Part shown: piece after piece, positions 10,122-19,567 of the stretch
How positions within the stretch are numbered: position 1 is the first letter of the stretch
Layout: each line of letters opens with the position of its first letter
NCBI RefSeq assembly: GCF_016806835.2
Contig: NZ_CP086111.1
Span: 4,395,471-4,459,470, forward strand
Direction: 5' to 3'
Source: Skermanella rosea
GTDB taxonomy: Bacteria > Pseudomonadota > Alphaproteobacteria > Azospirillales > Azospirillaceae
DNA length: 64,000 nucleotides
Program-made: the position numbers and the translations under genes
The notes under the pieces: model-generated
Told to the model about the DNA's origin: nothing
Database searches by the model: none
The model's input: the letters and a program-made list of their open reading frames with translations, nothing else

Positions 10122-11447
10122 ATGCAGCGCATCCACGCGACGATCGCCGTTTCGGCGTTCGCCCTTCTTGCCATGACGGTCGCCGGCACGGCCCCCGCGC
10201 ACGCCCAGACCGAGATCCAGTGGTGGCACGCCATGTCGGGCGCCAACAACGAGACGGTCGAGAACCTCGCGAAGGAATTCAACGCCACGCAGAGCGAGTA
10301 CAAGGTCGTCCCCGTCTACAAGGGGACCTATCCGGAGACCCTGAACGCCGGCATCGCGGCCTTCCGCGCCCGGCAGCCGCCCCACATCATCCAGGTGTTC
10401 GACGTCGGCACCGGCGTGATGATGGGTGCGCGCAGCGCGATCAAGCCGGTCGCCGAGGTGATGAAGGAAGGCGGCGAGAGCTTCGACAAGTCCAAATACC
10501 TGGCGGGCATCGTCTCGTACTATAGCGCCGCCGACGGCACCATGCTGTCCTTCCCGTTCAACAGCTCGTCGCCGATCCTGTACTACAACAAGGCGAGCTT
10601 CCGGAAGGCCGGCCTCGACCCCGAGGCGCCGCCCAAGACCTGGCCGGAAGTTTTCGAGGCGGCCAAGAAGATCAAGGCTTCGGGCCAGTCCTGCGGCATG
10701 ACCACGACCTGGCCGACCTGGATCCACCTGGAGAACTTCAGCGCCTGGAACAACCTGCCCTACGCCACCGACCAGAACGGCCTGACCAGCCTGACGCCGG
10801 AACTGAAGATCAACGGCCCGCTCAACATCCGGCACTTCTCGACCCTGGCGGAGCTTCAGAAGGACGGCACCTTCCAGTACGGCGGCCGCACGTCGGAGGC
10901 AAAGGCCAAGTTCCTGAACGGCGAATGCGCCATGCTGCCGGAATCGTCGGGCGGCATCGGCGACATGGTCAAGGCCGGCCTGGATTTCGGCACCGGCAAC
11001 CTGCCCTATTATCCGGAAGCGGCGGGAGCCCCGCAGAACACCGTTCCCGGGGGCGCGTCCCTGTGGGTCTTCGCCGGCAAGCCGGCCGCCGACTACAAGG
11101 GCGTCGCCCAGTTCTTCACCTACCTGTCGAAGACGGAAGTCCAGTCCAGGCTGCACCAGGTGTCGGGCTACCTGCCGGCCACCATGGCCGCCTATGAGGC
11201 GACCAAGAAGGAAGGGTTCTACGAGAAGAACCCCGGCCGGGAGATCCCGATCCAGCAGATGATGGGCAAGGAGCCGACCGAGAACTCGAAGGGCATCCGC
11301 CTCGTCAACATGCCGCAGGTCCGCGACATCCAGAACGAGGAGATCGAGGCCCTCCTGAACGGCAGGCAGGATGCCAAGACCGCGCTGGACAACGCCGTCC
11401 GGCGCTCCAACGAGGCGATCAAGGAAGCGGCCAAGGCCTACCAGTAA
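10122..11447 (+). CDS. ugpB: sn-Glycerol-3-phosphate ABC transporter, binding protein
   Basis: This periplasmic solute-binding protein has 441 residues. A Sec signal peptide (about residues 1-27, cleavage after AHA) leads into TEIQWWHAMSGANNE, the UgpB N-terminal motif. PPHIIQVFDVGTG and FPFNSSSPILYYNK are also typical of the UgpB/MalE-like family. I chose ATG 10122 over an upstream in-frame TTG because the signal peptide begins there and GGGAGACGAG precedes it. It is the first gene of ugpBAEC. The family also takes up glycerophosphodiesters, and Pho control is common, though I did not find a clear Pho box. Confidence 0.93.
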   Translation: MQRIHATIAVSAFALLAMTVAGTAPAHAQTEIQWWHAMSGANNETVENLAKEFNATQSEYKVVPVYKGTYPETLNAGIAAFRARQPPHIIQVFDVGTGVMMGARSAIKPVAEVMKEGGESFDKSKYLAGIVSYYSAADGTMLSFPFNSSSPILYYNKASFRKAGLDPEAPPKTWPEVFEAAKKIKASGQSCGMTTTWPTWIHLENFSAWNNLPYATDQNGLTSLTPELKINGPLNIRHFSTLAELQKDGTFQYGGRTSEAKAKFLNGECAMLPESSGGIGDMVKAGLDFGTGNLPYYPEAAGAPQNTVPGGASLWVFAGKPAADYKGVAQFFTYLSKTEVQSRLHQVSGYLPATMAAYEATKKEGFYEKNPGREIPIQQMMGKEPTENSKGIRLVNMPQVRDIQNEEIEALLNGRQDAKTALDNAVRRSNEAIKEAAKAYQ

Positions 11448-11467
11448 ACCCGGCGGCCATCCCCGCA

Positions 11468-11565
11468 CCGTAGGTCGGCCTTCGCCGAAGGCGAACGCCG
11501 ACGCCATGCCCCGGCATTCCGGCATGGCGTCGGCGTCGCCCCTCCGGGTCGAGGCCGACCTACGG
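11468..11565. repeat. Large palindromic repeat (GTAGGTCGG family)
   Basis: The outer 13-bp arms are perfect: CCGTAGGTCGGCC (11468-11480) pairs with GGCCGACCTACGG (11553-11565). The inner 15-bp arms are also perfect: CGCCGACGCCATGCC (11496-11510) pairs with 11521-11535 around a 10-nt loop. The element fills the ugpB-ugpA gap. In the transcript it would form a stable structure and could reduce expression downstream of ugpB. Related elements lie at 43572-43653 and, in part, 35876-35902. Confidence 0.85.
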
Positions 11566-11597
11566 CGCGGCTCCGCTCGCCCTTTTCACGGATCTTC

Positions 11598-12482
11598 ATG
11601 TCAAGACGCGTCGTCTTTCCCAACCGGCTGCTGCCGTACCTGCTGCTGGCCCCCCAGATCGCCATCACGCTGGTGTTCTTCTTCTGGCCCGCCTTCCAGG
11701 CGGTCCGCCAATCGCTCTACCGGGACGATCCTTTCGGCTTCAGCAGCCGCTTCGTGGGGTTGGACAATTTCGAGCTGGTGCTGTCCGATCCCAACTACAT
11801 CAACTCGCTGAAGGTGACGGTCGTCTTCAGCCTGTCGGTCGCCGTCGTGGCGCTGGTGGTGGCGCTGCTGCTGGCGGTCATGGCCGACCGGGTGGTCAAG
11901 GGCAAGGGCGTCTACCAGACCCTGCTGATCTGGCCCTACGCCGTCGCCCCCGCGATCGCCGGCATGCTGTGGCTGTTCCTGTTCAGCCCGGCCATGGGCA
12001 CGCTGGCGGTGATGCTCCAGCGCGCCGGGTTCGACTGGAACCCGCTGCTGAACGGCAACCAGGCCATGGCCATGGTCGTGGGCGCCGCCGCCTGGAAGCA
12101 GATCAGCTACAACTTCCTGTTCTTCCTGGCCGGGCTCCAGGCGATCCCGAAATCCCTGATCGAGGCCGCCGCGATCGACGGCGCCGGGCCCGGACGGCGG
12201 TTCTGGACCATCGTCTTCCCGCTGCTGTCGCCCACATCCTTCTTCCTGCTGGTGGTCAACACCGTCTACGCCTTCTTCGACACCTTCGGCATCATCCACG
12301 CGGTGACCGGCGGCGGACCGGCGCGGGCGACCGAGACCCTGGTCTACAAGGTCTACAACGACGGCTTCGTGAACCTGAACCTCGGGGCCTCCTCCGCCCA
12401 GTCGGTGATCCTGATGGTGATCGTCATCGCGCTGACCGTCGTCCAGTTCAAATATGTCGAGCGCAGGGTGCATTACGCATGA
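11598..12482 (+). CDS. ugpA: sn-Glycerol-3-phosphate ABC transporter permease
   Basis: This is a 294-residue inner-membrane permease with six predicted transmembrane stretches. The cytoplasmic EAA loop that contacts the ATPase is visible as [36 protein letters not shown] is a UgpA-type segment. It follows ugpB after 150 bp occupied by a palindromic repeat and precedes ugpE by 12 bp. Confidence 0.93.
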   Translation: MSRRVVFPNRLLPYLLLAPQIAITLVFFFWPAFQAVRQSLYRDDPFGFSSRFVGLDNFELVLSDPNYINSLKVTVVFSLSVAVVALVVALLLAVMADRVVKGKGVYQTLLIWPYAVAPAIAGMLWLFLFSPAMGTLAVMLQRAGFDWNPLLNGNQAMAMVVGAAAWKQISYNFLFFLAGLQAIPKSLIEAAAIDGAGPGRRFWTIVFPLLSPTSFFLLVVNTVYAFFDTFGIIHAVTGGGPARATETLVYKVYNDGFVNLNLGASSAQSVILMVIVIALTVVQFKYVERRVHYA

Positions 12483-12494
12483 TCGAGCCCCACA

Positions 12495-13340
12495 ATGATT
12501 GAAAGGCGTCCCCTGGGCGTTCTGCTCGCCCACTTCATCCTGATCCTCGGCATCCTGATCGTCGCCTTCCCGATCTACTACACCTTCGTCGCCTCGACCC
12601 TGACCACGCCGGAGATCATGGCACCGCCCATGCCGCTGGTGCCGGGGCCGCACTTCCTGGAGAACTACGGCGGCGCCTTCGGAGGCATCGGGACCATCGG
12701 CGGCGTCGGCGTCGGCCGGCTGTTGCTGAACACGCTGGTCGTGGCGCTCGCCATCGCGGTCGGCAAGATCATCATCTCGATCCTGTCGGCCTACGCGATC
12801 GTGTTCTTCAGCTTTCCCGGCCGGATGCTGTTCTTCTGGATGATCTTCATCACGCTGATGCTGCCGGTCGAGGTGCGGATCCTGCCGACATACCAGGTGA
12901 TCGTCGACCTGGGGCTGATCGACACCTACACCGGCCTGACGCTGCCGCTGATGGCGTCGGCGACCGCGACCTTCCTGTTCCGGCAGTTCTTCATGACCAT
13001 CCCGGACGAGCTGATCGAGGCCGCGCGGATCGACGGCGCCGGGCCGATGCGGTTCTTCAAGGATATCCTGCTGCCGCTCTCCTACACCAACATCGCGGCG
13101 CTGTTCGTCATCCTGTTCATCTATGGCTGGACCCAGTACCTGTGGCCGCTGCTCATCACCAACGACAACGAGATGAACACGATCATCATCGGCTTGCGGA
13201 AGATGATCTCGTTCGTGGACGCGGACACGCAGTGGAACCTGATCATGGCGATCACGATCCTCGCCATGATCCCGCCGATCGCCGTCGTGGTCTTCATGCA
13301 GCGCTGGTTCGTCAAGGGCCTGGTCGATTCGGAGAAGTGA
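12495..13340 (+). CDS. ugpE: sn-Glycerol-3-phosphate ABC transporter permease
   Basis: This is the second permease subunit, 281 residues with about six membrane spans. The EAA loop reads [30 protein letters not shown] and the C-terminal [14 protein letters not shown] are UgpE signatures. It forms the translocation channel with UgpA and is separated from ugpC by only 6 bp. Confidence 0.93.
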   Translation: MIERRPLGVLLAHFILILGILIVAFPIYYTFVASTLTTPEIMAPPMPLVPGPHFLENYGGAFGGIGTIGGVGVGRLLLNTLVVALAIAVGKIIISILSAYAIVFFSFPGRMLFFWMIFITLMLPVEVRILPTYQVIVDLGLIDTYTGLTLPLMASATATFLFRQFFMTIPDELIEAARIDGAGPMRFFKDILLPLSYTNIAALFVILFIYGWTQYLWPLLITNDNEMNTIIIGLRKMISFVDADTQWNLIMAITILAMIPPIAVVVFMQRWFVKGLVDSEK

Positions 13341-13346
13341 AGAAAA

Positions 13347-14426
<1,080 letters not shown>

Positions 14427-14438
14427 GGCATTGCTGCC

Positions 14439-14470
14439 GGAGGGGCGGCGTGGCGTCGCCCCTCCTTCTT
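14439..14470 (+). terminator. Intrinsic terminator of the ugp operon
   Basis: The perfect 9-bp stem GGAGGGGCG/CGCCCCTCC is followed by TTCTT. It lies 13 bp past the ugpC stop codon and directly abuts the end of the convergent phaZ gene, so it may serve both strands. Confidence 0.8.
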
Positions 14471-14471
14471 C

Positions 14472-15737
14472 CTACTCCGCCGCGACCTGCTGCGACGCCG
14501 GAGGCGCGAAGCGGCCGGAGGTGTCGTGGGTCAGCATGAAGTCGCGGACCTTCGGCAGGATCTGCTCGCGCCACCGGCGGCCGTTGAAGATGCCGTAATG
14601 GCCGACGCCCTTCTGCAGATGGTCGCCGCGCTTCTCGGCCGGCAGGCTGGAGACGATCTGGTGGGCGGCGCGGGTCTGGCCGGGGGCCGAGATGTCGTCC
14701 AGTTCGCCTTCGACCGTCATCATCGCGGTGTGCCGGATCGCCGAGGGATCGACGCGCTGGCCCTGCCACTGCATGGTGCCCTTGGGCAGAGAGTGCTTCT
14801 GGAACACGTTCTCGACGGTCTGGAGGTAGAATTCCGCCGGGAGATCCATCACCGACAGGTACTCGTCGTAGAACTTGCGGTGCTGCTCGGCGCTGTCGCC
14901 GTCGCCCTGGATCAGGTGCTGGTACAGCTTGACGTGCTCGCCCACATGGCGGTCCAGGTTCATCGACATGAAGCCGGTGAGCTGGATGAAGCCGGGATAG
15001 ACTTGGCGCAGGCCGCCGGGGTAATAGGCCGGGACGGTCTGGATGACGTTGCGCTCGAACCAGCTCAGCGGCTTGTTCTCGGCCAGCTCGGTCACGACCG
15101 TCGGCGCCGCCGTGGTGTCGATCGGGCCGCCCATCAGGATCATGCTGGCGGGCTGGTTCGGATCGTCGTTCTGGGCCATCAGCGACACCGCGCACAGCAC
15201 CGGCACGGTCGGCTGGCAGACAGCCATCACATGGGTGTGCGGACCCAGGTGCCCCATGAACTCGATCAGGTAGCTGATATAGTCGTCCAGGTCGAACTTG
15301 CCGCGTGACAGCGGGATCTTGCGGGCGTCGAGCCAGTCCGTGATGTAGACGTCGTGCTCCGGCAGCAGGGCCTGGACCGTGCCGCGCAGCAGGGTGGCGT
15401 GGTGGCCGGACATCGGCGCCACGACCAGCACGGGGGGATGCACCTTGTCGGTGTCCCGCTCGAAATGGATCAGGTCGCAGAACGGCTTGCGAAGCACGGG
15501 GACTTCCCGGACAGCCACCTCGACGCCATCGACTTTGGTGGTCGGAAGGCCGAATTCCGGTTTGCCGAACCGCCGCGTCGTCCGCTCGAACAGCTCGGCC
15601 CCGGCGGCGATCGTGCGCCCGATCCGGGTGTAGGAGGCCGGCATGAACGGATTCTGGAAAGCGGTCTGGGTGGCCTCCGCCATCAGGCGTACGGGATACC
15701 AGGCCGCGTGCTGGAGATCATAGAGCTGGTAGAGCAA
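14472..15737 (-). CDS. phaZ: Intracellular polyhydroxyalkanoate (PHB) depolymerase
   Basis: This enzyme mobilises stored poly-3-hydroxybutyrate granules in the cytoplasm. The alpha/beta-hydrolase-fold protein matches the type i PhaZ family. It has PPVLVVAPMSGHHATLLRGT, DVYITDWLDAR and the catalytic nucleophile region VMAVCQPTVPVL; Cys replaces Ser, as is usual in this group. The C-terminal GVGHYGIFNGRRW carries the catalytic His. The frame opens at GTG 15755, but family members start near LLYQLYDLQHAA. A TTG at 15737 with AGGGGA just upstream is my preferred start. No signal peptide is present. Confidence 0.92.
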   Translation of the reverse strand: MLYQLYDLQHAAWYPVRLMAEATQTAFQNPFMPASYTRIGRTIAAGAELFERTTRRFGKPEFGLPTTKVDGVEVAVREVPVLRKPFCDLIHFERDTDKVHPPVLVVAPMSGHHATLLRGTVQALLPEHDVYITDWLDARKIPLSRGKFDLDDYISYLIEFMGHLGPHTHVMAVCQPTVPVLCAVSLMAQNDDPNQPASMILMGGPIDTTAAPTVVTELAENKPLSWFERNVIQTVPAYYPGGLRQVYPGFIQLTGFMSMNLDRHVGEHVKLYQHLIQGDGDSAEQHRKFYDEYLSVMDLPAEFYLQTVENVFQKHSLPKGTMQWQGQRVDPSAIRHTAMMTVEGELDDISAPGQTRAAHQIVSSLPAEKRGDHLQKGVGHYGIFNGRRWREQILPKVRDFMLTHDTSGRFAPPASQQVAAE

Positions 15738-15755
15738 GATTCCCCTCACATACAC

Positions 15756-16097
15756 CGTTTGAGTGACGCCGCGGCGTTCGTTTTTTGCTGCGCTGCGATC
15801 CTGCGACTTGTTGCCGCTTACCCTTGCGAACAGCTTGATGTAGCAATTGTTTCATAGTCGTAAATATGAACTATCGAACCATTGATAGCCGCAGCGCAGC
15901 TTAAATGTGCCGCAGAGCAGGAAAGTTGCGCGCTGCCGGCATATCCCGCAACAAAAAAGTTCGGCATTTGATCGGTCTTAATGCCGCATGGTCATGCCGA
16001 CCCCAACAACCGTAGCACCAACGGATATGTCGCGGGTGCGAAGCAGTTCACACCCTTTTGCCGTATGCTTTGGATCGGGTTACGGGATCTGCCAGTG
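15756..16097. other. Intergenic region upstream of phaZ, no gene seen
   Basis: This stretch of about 340 bp is AT-richer than its surroundings and has no credible coding frame. It must hold the phaZ promoter. Several TGCTGCG/CGCAGC-type words occur (for example around 15786-15796 and 15890-15900). They recall PhaR-type sites, but the match is too weak to call. Confidence 0.4.
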
Positions 16098-16877
16098 TCA
16101 GGCGACCATACGCCAGGCCATGTAGCCGAGCACGCCGGCATTGGCCGCCATGATCAGCGGGGCGACCCGGGCGACCACGCCGCGGAAATTCCGCCCGGCC
16201 ACGTGCCCGGCCAGCCCGACCGCCAGCAGGCTCGGCACCGTGCCGGCGGCGAAGGCCACCATGCCGAAGGCGCCGGCCACCGGGCTGCCGCTGGCCGCTG
16301 CGACCGCGACCGCGCCATAGAGCAGCCCGCAGGGGATGAAGCCCAGCGCCAGCCCGAGGCCGTAGCCGCGCCAGCCGGTCGGCCGGCCGAACAGCGGCTT
16401 GGCCAGACCGCTCACATGGTCGGCCCACCGGCGCCGGACCCTGCCGCCGGAGCTCTTGCCCGAGCGGGGAGCCCGGCCGAGGAGGCCGCCCAGGGCCTGG
16501 ACCAGGAAGAACAGCGCGGCGAAGACCAGCAGCGCCCCGGTGACCCAGCGCAGGCCCGGCACGGCGCCGATGCCGCCGGCCAGCAGCGCCGCCGCCGCGC
16601 CGATCCCCGCATATGTCGTTGCGCGCCCGAAATGGTACGGCAGGACCGCGGCGCCGGTCAGCCGGTGGAACTCGGTCATCCGGCTGGCGGGGACCCCTTC
16701 GAGCCGCGTCGCGACCTGGGCCAGGACGAAGGGGCCGCACATCCCGGCGCAGTGGGACCAGCCGCCGACCAGGCCGGCCATGAACAGGCTGGCGAACAGC
16801 CCGCCGTCGCGGCCGAAATCCACCCCGCATTGCTGCAGGCCCGCGTCGATCAGGGTCAGTACGGTATGCTGGTCCAT
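16098..16877 (-). CDS. SafE/UreH-like integral membrane protein
   Basis: The protein has 259 residues and about six hydrophobic spans. GGWSHCAGMCGPFVLAQ near residue 40 and GFIPCGLLYGAVAVAA near 180 are hallmarks of the sulfite-exporter/UreH-like family (DsbD/CcdA-related two-repeat fold). The Cys residues within the two repeats fit a metal- or redox-linked membrane role, for example copper delivery or cytochrome oxidase maturation; no cco or ure gene is nearby to decide this. I placed the start at ATG 16877 (MDQHTV). An upstream ATG at 16916 adds a basic, unconserved leader. Confidence 0.8.
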   Translation of the reverse strand: MDQHTVLTLIDAGLQQCGVDFGRDGGLFASLFMAGLVGGWSHCAGMCGPFVLAQVATRLEGVPASRMTEFHRLTGAAVLPYHFGRATTYAGIGAAAALLAGGIGAVPGLRWVTGALLVFAALFFLVQALGGLLGRAPRSGKSSGGRVRRRWADHVSGLAKPLFGRPTGWRGYGLGLALGFIPCGLLYGAVAVAAASGSPVAGAFGMVAFAAGTVPSLLAVGLAGHVAGRNFRGVVARVAPLIMAANAGVLGYMAWRMVA

Positions 16878-16950
16878 CGTGCCGGTTCGTCTCGCTGCGG
16901 GATACCCGCCCCACATCAGCGTATCGGGGCGCCGGGAACAATGACGTACG

Positions 16951-17601
16951 TCAAGGCCGGAGACCGAACCGCCCGCGAAAATGCCGGAAAGGCAGGACCA
17001 GGATCGTTCCGGTTATGAAACCGCCGAGATGCGACCACCAGGCGACCATGGCCTCCAGGTCTCCGGCCACCGCTTCCAGGCCCTGGATGCCGAGCCAGCC
17101 GCCGAGCGCCACGTAAACAGGCACGGGCAGGGAAATCCGCCTTCCCGGCAGGACCAGGATCAGCCACGCCTTGGGATGGAGCATGACGGCGGCGGCCAGC
17201 AGGCCGGAGATCGCGCCGCTCGCCCCGACCACCGGATCGATCGAGGCGGGGTCATGCAGGATCTCCGCGCCCGCCCCGCCCAGCCCGCACAGCAGGTAGA
17301 ACAGGCCGTAGCGGACATGGCCCAGGGCCATCTCGACGCTGTCCCCGAACAGCCACAGGAACAGCATGTTGCCGGCCAGGTGCCAGACGTCGGCGTGCAG
17401 GAACATGGAAGACAGCAGGCTGAAGGCCCAGCCCAGCGACGGAACGTCGGGCGGCAGCAGGCGGGCGCCGGTGACCACGGCCGGAACCATCGAGAAGCCG
17501 AGCACGAAGTTCCATGCCGCGGGTCCGGACAGGGCCTCCTGGACCAGGAAGGCAAGGACGCACAGGGCGACGATCGTGACCGTCGCATAGGGCGGCCTCA
17601 C
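16951..17601 (-). CDS. Rhomboid-family intramembrane serine protease
   Basis: The 216-residue protein has about six membrane spans. FLHADVWHLAGNMLFLWLFG contains the HxxxN oxyanion motif, GASGAISG contains the catalytic Ser, and WWSHLGGFITG contains the catalytic His. The start is GTG 17601, which overlaps the stop of the upstream winged-helix gene in a GTGA junction, so translation is probably coupled. Upstream in-frame sequence is antisense to other genes and not part of this protein. Substrates are unknown. Confidence 0.88.
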   Translation of the reverse strand: MRPPYATVTIVALCVLAFLVQEALSGPAAWNFVLGFSMVPAVVTGARLLPPDVPSLGWAFSLLSSMFLHADVWHLAGNMLFLWLFGDSVEMALGHVRYGLFYLLCGLGGAGAEILHDPASIDPVVGASGAISGLLAAAVMLHPKAWLILVLPGRRISLPVPVYVALGGWLGIQGLEAVAGDLEAMVAWWSHLGGFITGTILVLPFRHFRGRFGLRP

Positions 17602-17852
17602 GCCGGCCCGCTCCCCTCGTCGAGGTCCAGCGCCTCCCGCCCCAGATCGGTCAGCCGCCATCCCGCCCCGTCGCCCTCGATCAGCTTCGCCCTGCCGGTC
17701 TCCCGCACGGTGGCGCGGACCCGGTGCAGCGGCAGCCCGGCCGCCGCCGCGATCTCCTCCGGCGCCGCGAACGCCGCGCCGCGGCGGGCCATGTCGGCCA
17801 GCACGCGGCGCGCCACCTCCGTCAGGGTGCCGTCGGGGTTGATGCAGGCCAT
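17598..17852 (-). CDS. Small winged-helix protein (84 aa)
   Basis: The sequence suggests a compact winged helix-turn-helix: EVARRVLADMARRGAAFAAPEEIAAAAGLPLHRVRATVR followed by a basic wing (GRAKLIEGDGAGWRLTDLGREAL). I cannot assign a specific family. It starts 15 bp after the peroxiredoxin stop and its stop overlaps the rhomboid start by 4 bp, so the three genes form one transcription unit. It may be an autoregulator of this operon, which is inference from position only. Confidence 0.7.
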   Translation of the reverse strand: MACINPDGTLTEVARRVLADMARRGAAFAAPEEIAAAAGLPLHRVRATVRETGRAKLIEGDGAGWRLTDLGREALDLDEGSGPA

Positions 17853-17867
17853 GCGCCCGGCGCCCGC

Positions 17868-18551
17868 TCAGCCCTTCGAGCCGGGAGCCGGCACGGTGGT
17901 CTTGCAGAACCACCAGTCCGTGCACTCGTAGCCCAGACCCTTGCGCGCCTCGGCGTCCTCGACGGTGCGCGGAGGCGGGACGATCACGGACTCTCCGGGC
18001 CGCCAGTTGGCCGGGGTGGCGACCCTGTGCCGGTCGGTGGTCTGGAGCGCATCGATCAGCCGCAGGATCTCGTCCGTGTTGCGGCCGGTGGTCAGCGGAT
18101 AATAGATCATGGCGCGCAGGACGCCCTTGTCGTCGATGACGAACAGGCAGCGGCTGGTCTCGGTGGAACTTTCCTCGGGGTTGATCATCCCATAGAGCGA
18201 TGCGACCTCCCGGTTGCCGTCGGCGATCACCGGGAACGGGATCTCGACGCCGAACTTGTCGCGGATCGCCTGGACCCAGGCGAGATGGCTGTAGATGCTG
18301 TCGATCGACAGGCCCAGCAGCTCGGTGTTCCGCTCCTTCAGGGCCGGGGCCATGCGGGCGAACTCGATGAACTCGGTGGTGCAGACCGGCGTGAAGTCGG
18401 CCGGATGGGAGAACAGGACGACCCAGGTCCCGCGATAGTCCTCCAGGGCCAGCCGCCCCTGGGTGGTCTCGGCCTCGAAGGCGGGCGCCATGGCGTTCAG
18501 GCGCGGCAGGGCGGTCTGGATGTGATAGTCGCCGGTGGTGCTGTGTTCCAC
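17868..18551 (-). CDS. 1-Cys-type peroxiredoxin (AhpC/TSA family, Prx6 group)
   Basis: This enzyme reduces peroxides. The 227-residue length and the peroxidatic Cys in SHPADFTPVCTTE (about residue 56), with RGTWVVLFS before it, place it in the Prx6 group. A conserved Arg is in ETSRCLFVIDD. The long C-terminal arm includes PANWRPGESVIVPP and ECTDWWFCKT, which carries extra cysteines. The start is GTG 18551 behind a strong GGAGGAA ribosome site. It is first in an operon with a winged-helix protein and a rhomboid protease. A 13-bp inverted repeat sits at the edge of its ribosome site. Confidence 0.92.
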   Translation of the reverse strand: MEHSTTGDYHIQTALPRLNAMAPAFEAETTQGRLALEDYRGTWVVLFSHPADFTPVCTTEFIEFARMAPALKERNTELLGLSIDSIYSHLAWVQAIRDKFGVEIPFPVIADGNREVASLYGMINPEESSTETSRCLFVIDDKGVLRAMIYYPLTTGRNTDEILRLIDALQTTDRHRVATPANWRPGESVIVPPPRTVEDAEARKGLGYECTDWWFCKTTVPAPGSKG

Positions 18552-18560
18552 TGTGTTCCT

Positions 18561-18613
18561 CCGCGGGCTCGGGCTGGTACCGTATCGGCACCCGCTTTTA
18601 CCCGAGCCCGCGG
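18561..18613. promoter_or_regulatory. Inverted repeat in the peroxiredoxin leader
   Basis: The perfect 13-bp arms CCGCGGGCTCGGG (18561-18573) and CCCGAGCCCGCGG (18601-18613) are separated by 27 nt. The arm nearer the gene overlaps the Shine-Dalgarno edge of the peroxiredoxin gene by about 2 nt. It could be an RNA hairpin affecting translation or an operator. It could also be the terminator of the upstream minus-strand gene ending at 18649. Confidence 0.45.
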
Positions 18614-18648
18614 CCGAAAGGTATGCGCTTATCGGGGGTGGTGCCGGA

Positions 18649-19281
18649 TCACGCGACCGTGCCGGTCGCGGCGGGCGCCGGGTCGGCCTTGGCGACCTCG
18701 TGGACCTCGACCGGGCGGCTGGCGTGCTTGCGCAGGATGCCGGTCACCTTGGCCTCGTCGGCGGTTCCCGGCTTCCCGGGACTGTCCAGCGTCACCCACA
18801 TCAGGATACCGCCCTTGTCCAGGTGTTCCTGAAGCCAATCGTTGCGCTTGTCGCCGATCCATTGGGACATCACCGATCCCAACGCGCCGCCGCCGACACC
18901 GGCCGCCGCGGCTCCCAGTCCCGCCACCAGGGCGGTGCCTCCGGTCGCGACGATGGCCCCGGCGGCGACCAGCGCGCCGATATAGGCGGGGGCGGCCATG
19001 GCGGCGCCCACCCCATTGCCGACCTCCTCCGGGGCGACATAGGACTGGCGCGGCGCGTTCGGGTCGTCCTTCGCCTCGTCGACGGTCCGGTAGGTACGCC
19101 CGAGCTTTTCGGTCACGGCCGCGTCGCTGGACATCAAGCTGATGGCGGCGCCGTCGACCCCGGACAGGGTCAGTTCGTCGACCGCGGCTTCAAGCGATTC
19201 GGTGCTGCCGAAAACGGCTATGGCTTCGCGCACCGAGGGCAGGTCCGTACCGCCGGACGCGGTGCCGTTGGCGTATGTCAT
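18649..19281 (-). CDS. Glycine-rich stress-type protein of unknown function
   Basis: The 210-residue protein starts with an IAVFGSTESLEAAVDELTLSGVDGAAISLM segment, resembling the small domain of YflT/DUF1269-like stress proteins. It is followed by a long Gly/Ala-rich hydrophobic stretch (about residues 90-140) and a soluble C-terminal half (ILMWVTLDSPGK). The start at ATG 19281 has a strong GGAGGA site. An EcfG-type promoter lies 20-50 bp upstream, supporting a general stress role. No enzyme motif was seen. Confidence 0.72.
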   Translation of the reverse strand: MTYANGTASGGTDLPSVREAIAVFGSTESLEAAVDELTLSGVDGAAISLMSSDAAVTEKLGRTYRTVDEAKDDPNAPRQSYVAPEEVGNGVGAAMAAPAYIGALVAAGAIVATGGTALVAGLGAAAAGVGGGALGSVMSQWIGDKRNDWLQEHLDKGGILMWVTLDSPGKPGTADEAKVTGILRKHASRPVEVHEVAKADPAPAATGTVA

Positions 19282-19308
19282 TCCAGATCCTCCGTTTCGG
19301 TCCCGTAG

Positions 19309-19333
19309 GACGCTTGCGGAGGCAATTGGTTCC
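19309..19333 (-). promoter_or_regulatory. EcfG-like general-stress promoter
   Basis: Read on the minus strand, GGAAC (19329-19333) and CGTC (19309-19312) are separated by 16 nt. This matches the alphaproteobacterial EcfG consensus GGAAC-N16-17-CGTT with one mismatch. The predicted transcript start falls about 20 nt before the ATG at 19281, which carries its own ribosome site. Confidence 0.5.
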
Positions 19334-19361
19334 CGATGGCCGGCTTGCAAGCCGCCCCCTA

Positions 19362-19523
19362 TCATGCGGCCGGAACGGGGACGGCCGGACGCTCCCAACC
19401 CGTACGCGGGACCATGGGCGATGGCTTGGGAGCCGGCCAGAGGACGTACAGCGCCGCCACGACGACCGCGACCTTAAGGATCAGCGCAAGCGCCACCTTG
19501 ATGAGGAATGGAGTATTCGGCAT
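19362..19523 (-). CDS. Mini membrane protein (53 aa)
   Basis: This is a 53-residue product with one clear transmembrane helix near the N-terminus (LIKVALALILKVAVVVAALYVLWP) and a Pro-rich tail. ATG 19523 follows AGGATGG at good spacing. It lies 44 bp after the MgtC-family gene on the same strand, so co-expression is likely. I do not recognise the family. Confidence 0.6.
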   Translation of the reverse strand: MPNTPFLIKVALALILKVAVVVAALYVLWPAPKPSPMVPRTGWERPAVPVPAA

Positions 19524-19567
19524 GCCGCCATCCTGACGGCAGGATCGGGCCGGCGCCTTGATCTCCG

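Noticed and set aside
15780-15910. PhaR-type operator words ahead of phaZ
   Set aside because: CTGCG/CGCAG words occur, but spacing and sequence are too loose in this GC-rich DNA to call a site.
16951-18591. A 546-codon frame that would fuse unknown sequence to the rhomboid
   Set aside because: Rhomboid sequence starts at the GTG at 17601. Upstream text overlaps peroxiredoxin and winged-helix genes in another frame and has no similarity to a domain.
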